From NCBI GenBank assembly GCA_016930735.1, contig JAFGGF010000234.1, forward strand, positions 1-25,894: DNA of 25,894 nt, in the 5' to 3' direction. Shown here piece by piece: positions 15,680-23,047 of this stretch. The notes below the pieces were generated by a model. That model had not been told where the DNA came from, did not search any database, and was given only the letters and a program-made list of their open reading frames with translations. Position 1 is the stretch's first letter. Every line of letters starts with the position of its first letter. The DNA is from Prolixibacteraceae bacterium. Lineage in GTDB: Bacteria; Bacteroidota; Bacteroidia; Bacteroidales; Prolixibacteraceae. A program made the position numbers and the translations under genes.

Positions 15680-18088
15680 TTACTCATACCTCAAGGCTTC
15701 TACAGGATTCCGTCTGGCTGCTCTCCATGACTGGAATGAAACAGTTAGCAGTGCAATTCCCAATGCCAGTAATCCCGATAAGGCAAATATCCACCAACTC
15801 AAATTTGTTTTATAAGCAAAGTTCTTTAACCAATTATTCATTAAAAAGAATGCAACAGGTGCCGATACTATAAATGCAATGTTTACCCATTTAATAAAAT
15901 CCTTATTTAACAATGATACAACCTCCGAAACCCTGGCCCCGTTTACCTTTCTTATACCAATTTCTTTTGTTTTCCTTTCTGTAAAAAACAACGACAGGCC
16001 CAGCAATCCCAACCCGGCTATAAAAATTGCCAATACTGAGGCAAAACCGGTTAACGACATCATTTTACTTTCATTAATATACTGATCAGCCAGCCTGCTG
16101 TCGAAAAAACTGTAAGTAAACTGAAAATCGGAACAATAATCATCCAATACGCTTTCGATGTACCTTACTGCACTATTGGCAGAAGCCTGGTTAATTTTAA
16201 CCGAAAGAGTATTTGCAGAGTTTAATGAAATATAAGTTACCATCGGGATTACGGTTGTATGTAAAGATTCATAGTTAAAATCATTTGCTACTCCTATAAC
16301 CTTGCCTACTTTACCGTTGCCTCCGACTTGTTTCCCGATAATATCGTTATAATTTTCTATACCGAGTTGTTTTACTGCAGTCTCATTTAAAATAAAAGCA
16401 CTTTCACTATCGGTTGAAATTTCTGAATCGAAATCACGGCCGGCAATTATTTTTATGCCATAGGTTTTAAAAAAGTTATGGTCGGTTCTAATATGAGGTA
16501 TTTTCCCGGGAAATCTTTCCCAGCTACCATTCAGGTTAATCTGTAGTCCGGGGTCATCAAGTAATCTTCCACCAATGGTACTTTTCGACAGGCAAGCTTC
16601 TTTTATATTACTATTTGAAAGCAATTGCTGATAAATACTGTTCCAGTTATTTATTATTTCATCCTGTGCAGGAATCAAAACAATATTTTCTTTATCGAAT
16701 CCCAGGTCCTTGCTTTTTATATAATCCATTTGTTTGTAAATAGCTCCGGTCGAGACAAATAACCCAATTGCAGCTACAAACTGAAAAACTACCAACACAT
16801 TTCTGTATCCCACTTTACCAGGTTTCGATATCGATTTCTCTTTTAACATTCTGATTGGTTTTAAACGGGCAAGATGATTCCCGGGAACAAAACCGGTAAC
16901 AAAACTTAAAATAATAATCAGGCCTGATACCGAAGAATAAAAAAGAATCGGATTTATCAGTTTAAAATTTATACTTATGCCAACAAATGATTTTAAGACT
17001 GGCTGCAACAACCAACTCAGAATCAATGCGATTAAGGTTGAAGCAAGTACAAGAAAAAATGATTCAGCAATAAATTGAAAATAGATTTCACATTTTTTTA
17101 TTCCGAAAACCTTTTTAACTCCTGTTTCATTAAACCGTTTGTCGATTGTTGCAGTAGAAAGGTTGAAAAAATTGATACAGGCAATAGCTATAATCAGCAC
17201 AGCAAGCACTGAAAACAAATAAATATAACTGATATCGCTGTTTGTCCTGACCTCATTCAGTTTATGTGAGTATAAATGAATATCTTCCACCTGCCGGACT
17301 GTAAAATTCATCCGGGAACTGGCAGGAATATCCTGTCCCTGGTCATTCTTTCCAGCCGGAATATACCTGTCGATAAAAGAAGGAATTTTTGAATTGAACA
17401 GACCGATATCGCTATTCTTATTGAATTTTACGTAGGCCAAAACCACATTGTCGGAAAAGTTATTGTTTCCCAGAAAATAGTCGTTTTCGATATTTACATC
17501 GCTATTGCGAAGCGAAAGATAGGAACAAATAAAATCACACTTTAAATGAGAATTATCAGGGTAATCCTCAATAACACCCGAAACAGTCATTGTATTTTCG
17601 TTGTCAGCAACCAGCTTTTTCCCTACAGGATTTTCATCTCCAAAATATTTTTCAGCTATCGATTTTGTTATTACAACCTGATCTTTCCCCAAAACATTTT
17701 CAGGATTGCCTTCAATAAATTTAAAAGTCAGGATTTTAAATATGTCCGGTTCAGCAAAACATACATTGTCTTCCATAAATGTAATATCGCCATATTTTAT
17801 ATTGAAATTCCAGGGTGAAGTTATTCTGGCGATACAGTCAATTTCAGGAAAATCCTGTTTTAACAAAGGGACAAATGAAGGCGCAATAGTGCAAAAAGGA
17901 TCGCGTTCAATTCTATACAACTGTTTGCTGTCTTCATTAAATTTATCATAACTCAATTCAAACGCAACATACTGATAAATAATTAAACAGACAGTAATCC
18001 CGATTGCCAGGCCAAGTATGTTTATTACCGAAAGAATTCTGTTTTTTTTAATATTCCGGTAAGCGGTTTTAAAATCGATTTTGTTCAT
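15680..18088 (-). CDS. MacB/FtsX-type ABC transporter permease, paralogue 2
   Basis: An 802-residue permease of the same two-unit plan. TM1 is at about 21-43 inside the N-terminal motif (YRNIKKNRILSVINILGLAIG), and periplasmic domain 1 at about 45-285. TM2-TM4 lie near 288-310, 338-361 and 380-402, TM5 near 428-451, then periplasmic domain 2 and three final helices. Conserved points are AEKYFGDENPVGK (145-157), INFFNLSTA (305-313) and GIRKVNGA (711-718). The end of the protein is RAARRNPVEALRYE. Stretches such as DLGFDKENIVL after TM5 recur in the other paralogues. The gaps before and after it (223 bp and 236 bp) leave room for its own promoter. No ATPase lies beside it, so its energy source must come from elsewhere, or it works in a complex with paralogues. 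Confidence 0.88.
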   Translation of the reverse strand: MNKIDFKTAYRNIKKNRILSVINILGLAIGITVCLIIYQYVAFELSYDKFNEDSKQLYRIERDPFCTIAPSFVPLLKQDFPEIDCIARITSPWNFNIKYGDITFMEDNVCFAEPDIFKILTFKFIEGNPENVLGKDQVVITKSIAEKYFGDENPVGKKLVADNENTMTVSGVIEDYPDNSHLKCDFICSYLSLRNSDVNIENDYFLGNNNFSDNVVLAYVKFNKNSDIGLFNSKIPSFIDRYIPAGKNDQGQDIPASSRMNFTVRQVEDIHLYSHKLNEVRTNSDISYIYLFSVLAVLIIAIACINFFNLSTATIDKRFNETGVKKVFGIKKCEIYFQFIAESFFLVLASTLIALILSWLLQPVLKSFVGISINFKLINPILFYSSVSGLIIILSFVTGFVPGNHLARLKPIRMLKEKSISKPGKVGYRNVLVVFQFVAAIGLFVSTGAIYKQMDYIKSKDLGFDKENIVLIPAQDEIINNWNSIYQQLLSNSNIKEACLSKSTIGGRLLDDPGLQINLNGSWERFPGKIPHIRTDHNFFKTYGIKIIAGRDFDSEISTDSESAFILNETAVKQLGIENYNDIIGKQVGGNGKVGKVIGVANDFNYESLHTTVIPMVTYISLNSANTLSVKINQASANSAVRYIESVLDDYCSDFQFTYSFFDSRLADQYINESKMMSLTGFASVLAIFIAGLGLLGLSLFFTERKTKEIGIRKVNGARVSEVVSLLNKDFIKWVNIAFIVSAPVAFFLMNNWLKNFAYKTNLSWWIFALSGLLALGIALLTVSFQSWRAARRNPVEALRYE

Positions 18089-18233
18089 TTATTAGGTTTA
18101 AAGGTAATTTTATGGTAATTGCACAGGTTAAATCTCTTTCGTGCTTTTTTGCATAACATCCCATTTACTTTGTTTTAAGTTTTTTGCATGGAATGGTAAC
18201 ATCAGATTCCAATCCTTTATTACAGGATTAGGG

Positions 18234-18279
18234 TCATTCGTACCTTAAAGCTTCCACCGGATTTCCTTTTGCAGCTTTC
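18234..18279 (-). pseudogene. Remnant of the 3' end of a lost FtsX-type permease gene (A)
   Basis: On the minus strand these 46 bases read, after one leading base, as KAAKGNPVEALRYE followed by TGA. That is the family C-terminus, standing alone with no gene in front of it. The next bases upstream are the 16-bp palindrome at 18280-18295. The remnant is not a copy of the adjacent gene's own tail (KAARANPTESLRYE). It is closer to the tails at 13071 (KAAKGNPVDALRHE) and 23048 (KAATKNPVEALRYE), so it comes from a different paralogue. Confidence 0.8.
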
Positions 18280-18295
18280 TCCCGAGTACTCGGGA
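18280..18295. repeat. Perfect palindrome TCCCGAGTACTCGGGA
   Basis: A 16-bp perfect palindrome located 16 bp after the stop codon of the permease gene that ends at 18312, directly abutting remnant A. A second palindrome of the same form (TCCCGA, 4 bases, TCGGGA) sits in the equivalent place at 23026-23043. It could form a hairpin in the transcript, but there is no U-tract. The shared arms and shared position suggest a small repeat family. Confidence 0.75.
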
Positions 18296-18311
18296 CCAGC
18301 TAACTGTCAAA

Positions 18312-20681
18312 TCATTCATATCTTAAACTTTCAGTTGGATTTGCCCTTGCAGCTTTCCACGACTGATAAGATACGGTTAGTATTGCAATACTAACAGCCA
18401 GAATTCCTGAAAAAGCAAATACCCACCAACCGATATTGGTCTTATAAGCAAAGTTTTCGAGCCAGCGTTGCATGATAAACCAGGTAATCGGGCAGGCAAG
18501 TACAAATGCGATCATTACCCATTTGATAAAACTTTTATTCAACAAAATCATTACTTCACCTATTTTTGCGCCATTGACCTTCCTGACACCAATCTCCTTT
18601 TTCCTGCGTTCAATTATAAACAGCGATAATCCGAACAATCCGATACAGGAAATAAAGATTGCTATAAACGAAAAGTATTTAAATAAACCTGATATTTTCA
18701 GTTCTGAATTATATAACGATTCGATGCTGTCGTCAAAAAATCCTACTTCACAGGTAGTGGAAGGGAATAATCCAGCCCAGGTTGATTTGATTTCATTTAT
18801 AGTGCCTGAAAAATTCTGAGGAGCCACACGGATTATTATAAAATCGGGATTGCTTAACAGAGGAAGGATTAACATTGGCTCAACACCAACATGCAGCGAC
18901 TGAAAATGAAAATCTTTGACTACTCCTGCAATCATACCTTTTACATCCTCACCGGAACGCCCGAAATATTTTCCGACTGGGTCTTTCAGTTTCATCCTCC
19001 TGATGGCTTCCTCGTTTAAAACTACCTGCGGATTCGGCAATTCTTCAATATTAATTACTTTGTTGTAAGATTCTGGGAATCCATTACCTGCAGCCATATC
19101 CATTCCCATGGTTTTAAAATAATCCTTATCGGCATACATGGTACAAATCAGCACATCATTTTCCGGGTCTTTCCCATCCCATTCAAAACCCCAGGAGGAA
19201 TTTCCACCATAAAAGGGCAGCCTGTTGGTGAGTGTCAGGTCGACTACTCCAGGGATTTGGGAAACTTCCTGTTTAACAGCATCATATTTATTTCTCGCTT
19301 CCCCGTTCAAATTTAAATAAATTAGATTTGCCTGGTCGTAACCCAGGTCGTAATCGTGGATGTACTTTATCTGCCTTGAAATTACGATTGTACTGCTGAT
19401 CAATACAACAGCCAAAATAAACTGAAAAACAACAAGTACATTTTTAAGGCTTATATTTCCTTTGCGTGGAATAAATCGTTTTATAGCCTGTGCAGGATTA
19501 AATGAGGAAAGATAAAGCGAAGGGTAAACTACTGATAAAACCAATACAGTAACTACGACAGTAATCAACATATATATCATGTATTTATTCTGAAGGTCAC
19601 CAAATGTTATTACCTTATCGGAGACTGAACGGAACGCCGGAATAAAAATCAAAACCAGAATAAAACTCAATAAAATACTTAAAAATATCATGATCCCTTT
19701 TTCCTGCAAAAATTGACTTAGGAGTGAGGCTTTCCCTGCACCCATTACTTTACGGATACCCACCTCCGGACGACGTGTCTCAGCCCTTGCTGTTGAAAGA
19801 TTTATAAAATTAATTGAGGCAATAAGGATAATAATAAGTGCAATTCCCAAAAACTGGTAAACATATTGGGTACGGTTGTTTTTCCCTGAATAGGAATATA
19901 ACCTTTCCTTTTCAAAAGGGAAAGTATGTAAAGTGGTATTATCCTGCCCGTTATCCTTACATAAGTTTGTGATCGATTTTTCGAAATCCGGAATATTTGT
20001 TCCTTCAGCCAGAAGAACAGAAGTCCGTGGCCAGTTATTCCCCCATCGGGTGAAGTCGGAACCATAAGCTTTATTCATATAATCGAGTGGAAAAGCTATT
20101 TCAAAATCGATGGTTGAATTATTGTCTGTGGATGCAATGATTGCTCCAACTGAATATGAAATTTCATCGCTAACCTGAATGACTTTCCCAATGGCAGGTT
20201 CATCGCCAAACAGGATATTTGCCATTTTCTCAGTTAATATTATCTGATCGGGCTTTGATAAAACCTCAGGATCACCTTCAATTACATCGTAAGAAAATAT
20301 ATCGAGAAATTTCTCGCCGGCAAATACAACCGGGCCTTCTTTAAATGCTTTATCGCCGATTTTAAACCGCTGTTCACCATTAATCCAGAATGTAGTTGCA
20401 TATTTAACATCCGGAAAATTATCCATTAAATACTGACTCAAAGGGAAAGGTGTACAGTATGTAAACAGTTCCTGCCCTTCGGAATATTGCTGGTGTTCGA
20501 AAACCGTATAAATCCGGTCGATGTTTTTATACGATTTATTGTAGCTAAGTTCATCTGTAACCCAGAAAAGGATCAGAGTTACAACTGCAATTCCAAGTGA
20601 TAAACCGGTGATATTAATGACAGAGAATAATCCGTTTTTCCTGATATTTCTCCATCCGACGAGTAAATTTTTAAAGGCCAT
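18312..20681 (-). CDS. MacB/FtsX-type ABC transporter permease, paralogue 3
   Basis: A 789-residue permease with the N-terminal GWRNIRKNGLFSVINITGLSLG (about 9-30) leading into TM1, then periplasmic domain 1. Three helices include INFINLSTARAETRRPEVGIRKVMGA (first FtsX unit; it also carries a GIRKVMGA copy of the hallmark motif). TM5, periplasmic domain 2 and three C-terminal helices follow. The second hallmark GVRKVNGA is at 698-705. The end, KAARANPTESLRYE, is the most divergent tail of the four. The gene lies 135 bp downstream of the acyltransferase gene and is followed by a palindrome and permease-tail remnant A, so its 3' flank has been rearranged. Role as for the other paralogues: a mechanotransmission-type permease of unknown substrate lacking a visible ATPase. 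Confidence 0.88.
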   Translation of the reverse strand: MAFKNLLVGWRNIRKNGLFSVINITGLSLGIAVVTLILFWVTDELSYNKSYKNIDRIYTVFEHQQYSEGQELFTYCTPFPLSQYLMDNFPDVKYATTFWINGEQRFKIGDKAFKEGPVVFAGEKFLDIFSYDVIEGDPEVLSKPDQIILTEKMANILFGDEPAIGKVIQVSDEISYSVGAIIASTDNNSTIDFEIAFPLDYMNKAYGSDFTRWGNNWPRTSVLLAEGTNIPDFEKSITNLCKDNGQDNTTLHTFPFEKERLYSYSGKNNRTQYVYQFLGIALIIILIASINFINLSTARAETRRPEVGIRKVMGAGKASLLSQFLQEKGIMIFLSILLSFILVLIFIPAFRSVSDKVITFGDLQNKYMIYMLITVVVTVLVLSVVYPSLYLSSFNPAQAIKRFIPRKGNISLKNVLVVFQFILAVVLISSTIVISRQIKYIHDYDLGYDQANLIYLNLNGEARNKYDAVKQEVSQIPGVVDLTLTNRLPFYGGNSSWGFEWDGKDPENDVLICTMYADKDYFKTMGMDMAAGNGFPESYNKVINIEELPNPQVVLNEEAIRRMKLKDPVGKYFGRSGEDVKGMIAGVVKDFHFQSLHVGVEPMLILPLLSNPDFIIIRVAPQNFSGTINEIKSTWAGLFPSTTCEVGFFDDSIESLYNSELKISGLFKYFSFIAIFISCIGLFGLSLFIIERRKKEIGVRKVNGAKIGEVMILLNKSFIKWVMIAFVLACPITWFIMQRWLENFAYKTNIGWWVFAFSGILAVSIAILTVSYQSWKAARANPTESLRYE

Positions 20682-20816
20682 AATTAATCGATTAGATTTT
20701 GATTTCTGTTTCTGATATAGTAAAGACCTTTATTGAGAAAAAATGTTACTTACAATTGATTAGTTTTTTACAATATTGTTATAAAAGTTGTAATTAATGG
20801 ATGAATTGAAGGGATT

Positions 20817-22823
20817 TCAATCCTGTTCCTTCCAAATTGACAACAATTCTTTTTTAAAAGAAGGAGCCAGTAAACGGTTCCCGTGTGCACTCAGATGGTC
20901 TCCATCATAAAAAACCGGTAATCCATTATTATCGTATGCTGAAAAAACATCTTCTTTACAAAGTACCAAAAAAGGATCCCATACATGAAGACTTTGATGT
21001 TTTTGCTGAAGAATTTTCAGAGAATTTAATACAGGTTGACGGAGTTCCGCCAAAAAATCACGGCTGATTGTCAGTCCCGGAGCGGCTATTGGATTCATCT
21101 TATTAAACCAATCGGAACAACGAAAGGGTGGAGCTTTTAAAACAGGTTCAGGAGCGACAATTAAAACATTAAGACCGATATCTTCAAATTCTTTAATGAT
21201 CAGGCTAGCTTCTTCCAGGGCTATTTGCCGGTTTTTGATTGCATCTTTGCTGTTAAATTCTTCCACCACCGAAGTTATATCAACCGGTTCAAACCTGTTG
21301 GATATTTCCGGCATTCGTAATGAAGCAAGAAAAACAATATCGCCCGGCCTTGCCAATTCCTTAATTTCCCTGAATGATTTCTCATAAAATGCCTGACAAT
21401 TGCCCAATTCACTCATGGGTTTTAACAAACCGGCAATTGCACAACCACCATTTTCATATTCATGAACTTCAACTCCCAATTGGCCGGATACAATATTCAA
21501 CATTGTCCGGTATGCAGCGGTATGTGAATCACCAAGTGCAAAAATTCTTCTGCCATTAACATTCCAGTCTTCAATTTCAGGTTGTTCTAACTTATCTCTC
21601 TGAAAAGCCCATGATCGCCATATGTAGTTGTCTTTTGTTACACTTAAACTTAACGATTGTTTTGATTTAACAATTAACTGAGCAGTTGAAAAAGTGATCA
21701 ACAATACTGCAAGCCCTCCAACAATCAATTTCCGGTTTTTCTGTTTTATTAAATAATTACTCCTGCGAACCGGGCTTTCAATAAAATGATATGATATTAT
21801 TGCAAAAAAGAAAGAAACTGCAAGGTATATAATCAGTAACCAATATGTGTTCAATCCAACTGTCCAGCGAAGCAGAACGGCAACCGGCCAATGCCAGAGG
21901 TAAAGCGAATAGGATATTTTTCCAATATATGTCATAAAGGAGGAACTCAATAGTCTGGTTAACAGGAAGGAACTGTTTAAAGGTTGTACAACTCCATCAA
22001 TAATCAGTACCGTTCCAACAACAGGAGCCAAAGCCCATGGGAAGGGGAAAGCCTGTTGATTTGCGAGAACTATTCCGGAAATTATCAAAGCAAATCCAAC
22101 AACTATAAACAGGCTCGATAAATTTTTCGATTTAACAATGTAGGTGTTTTTGGAGTGCAACTGAAACAGAAGCGCTCCTGCTGCCAATTCCCAGAACCTG
22201 GCGGGAAGAAGATAAAATGCCCTGTCGTGAAATGCACTTGTTTCAAAAACCGAAATCACAAAGGAAAAAATAGTCAGGACAATTAATAATGCCCCTGAAA
22301 TTTTACTTAAGGTCGATTTTCCCTTACTATTCTTCAACCACAGATAAAATATTGCCGGAAATATTAAATAGAATTGCTCTTCAACTGCTAAAGACCAGGT
22401 ATGAAGAAATGGATTAAATTCTACGCTGGGTGAAAAGTATCCGTCATTATTCCATATTAAAGAAAAATTACTGAAACCAAAAAATGCCGACAAGCCGGTT
22501 TTATTGATTGTATCGCTTAACCAGGTAGGCGGGATAAATAAGGTAGAAAGAAGGATTGTAACAACAAGGCAAACTACAAGAGCAGGTACAATTCGTTTAA
22601 TTCGCCGAACATAAAATTGGGAAAGATAATTTCTGAAACTCCCAAACGACCTGTTAAATAACGACCTGCTGATTACATAACCCGAAATAACAAAAAAGAT
22701 ATCGACACCTGTAAAACCGCCCTCAAAAAACGGGATAAAATTTACATGAAAGATAATTACAGCCAGTACAGCTATTGCCCGTAAACCATCGATGCCGGGT
22801 AAATAATTACGCTTTGTATACAT
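20817..22823 (-). CDS. OafA/YrhL-type membrane O-acyltransferase with C-terminal SGNH domain
   Basis: A 668-residue protein. Residues about 8-355 are an acyltransferase-3 domain with roughly ten membrane helices: YLPGIDGLRAIAVLAVIIFH (7-26) holds the Arg15-x10-His26 motif, VDIFFVISGYVIS is at 40-52, FLHTWSLAVEEQFYLIFP at 139-156, and YSLYLWHWP at 305-313. An extra helix near 365-386 leads to an extracytoplasmic SGNH domain with GDSHT (431-435, nucleophile Ser433) and YDGDHLSAHG (639-648, Asp640/His643). This architecture acetylates surface polysaccharides: the membrane part passes an acyl group across and the SGNH part transfers it to the glycan. It stands between two permease genes; the acceptor may be the surface glycan made by the nearby operon, which is inference. 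The ATG at 22823 gives the complete family N-terminus. Confidence 0.92.
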   Translation of the reverse strand: MYTKRNYLPGIDGLRAIAVLAVIIFHVNFIPFFEGGFTGVDIFFVISGYVISRSLFNRSFGSFRNYLSQFYVRRIKRIVPALVVCLVVTILLSTLFIPPTWLSDTINKTGLSAFFGFSNFSLIWNNDGYFSPSVEFNPFLHTWSLAVEEQFYLIFPAIFYLWLKNSKGKSTLSKISGALLIVLTIFSFVISVFETSAFHDRAFYLLPARFWELAAGALLFQLHSKNTYIVKSKNLSSLFIVVGFALIISGIVLANQQAFPFPWALAPVVGTVLIIDGVVQPLNSSFLLTRLLSSSFMTYIGKISYSLYLWHWPVAVLLRWTVGLNTYWLLIIYLAVSFFFAIISYHFIESPVRRSNYLIKQKNRKLIVGGLAVLLITFSTAQLIVKSKQSLSLSVTKDNYIWRSWAFQRDKLEQPEIEDWNVNGRRIFALGDSHTAAYRTMLNIVSGQLGVEVHEYENGGCAIAGLLKPMSELGNCQAFYEKSFREIKELARPGDIVFLASLRMPEISNRFEPVDITSVVEEFNSKDAIKNRQIALEEASLIIKEFEDIGLNVLIVAPEPVLKAPPFRCSDWFNKMNPIAAPGLTISRDFLAELRQPVLNSLKILQQKHQSLHVWDPFLVLCKEDVFSAYDNNGLPVFYDGDHLSAHGNRLLAPSFKKELLSIWKEQD

Positions 22824-22882
22824 ATAAATTCAAGTATTAAAAAGAAAAGGGTTTAGCATTAAGTAAACCATGAATAAAACGT

Positions 22883-22930
22883 CTCCGGATCATATATATT
22901 TTAGTTAAACAAAATATTTATAATCCGGAG
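22883..22930. repeat. Long imperfect inverted repeat upstream of the acyltransferase gene
   Basis: CTCCGGATCATATATATTTT (22883-22902) and its near-reverse-complement (22911-22930) form a 20-bp stem with one G-T pair and one mismatch around an 8-base centre. It lies about 60 bp before the acyltransferase ATG, so it is probably in the 5' leader or over the promoter. It could be a regulatory hairpin or the terminator of the permease gene ending at 23048, or the remains of a small mobile palindrome. Confidence 0.7.
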
Positions 22931-23003
22931 ATTCGGGGTTATAATTTTTCAATTACTTATTTTGCTTTAGATTACAATCCGATGCAATTAAAGTCCTGTC
23001 CTT

Positions 23004-23025
23004 TTATTCATATTTCAAACTTTCT
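23004..23025 (-). pseudogene. Remnant of the 3' end of an FtsX-type permease gene (B)
   Basis: The minus strand reads ESLKYE then TAA, matching the last six residues and stop position of the permease family. It matches the end of the gene at 18312 (ESLRYE) in 18 of 21 bases. It follows the palindrome at 23026-23043 directly and has no gene body in front. It is short, so similarity alone is modest evidence. The identical arrangement at 18234-18295 makes it convincing. Confidence 0.6.
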
Positions 23026-23043
23026 ATCCCGAACAATCGGGAT
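23026..23043. repeat. Palindrome ATCCCGAACAATCGGGAT
   Basis: Seven-base perfect arms (ATCCCGA/TCGGGAT) around a 4-base loop, 4 bp after the stop codon of the permease gene ending at 23048. It shares arms and position with the palindrome at 18280-18295. In both cases the minus-strand base run directly after the palindrome is GAAAG (one extra A intervenes here). Confidence 0.7.
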
Positions 23044-23047
23044 TTCG

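Noticed and set aside
18099..18106. TACCTTTA on the minus strand as a -7 promoter box before the permease at 15680-18088
   Set aside because: One mismatch to TAnnTTTG at its key G and no TTTG box at suitable spacing.
18207..18232. Inverted repeat AATCC/GGATT downstream of permease-tail remnant A as a terminator
   Set aside because: Five-base arms with a 9-base loop and no U-tract on the minus strand; too weak to call.
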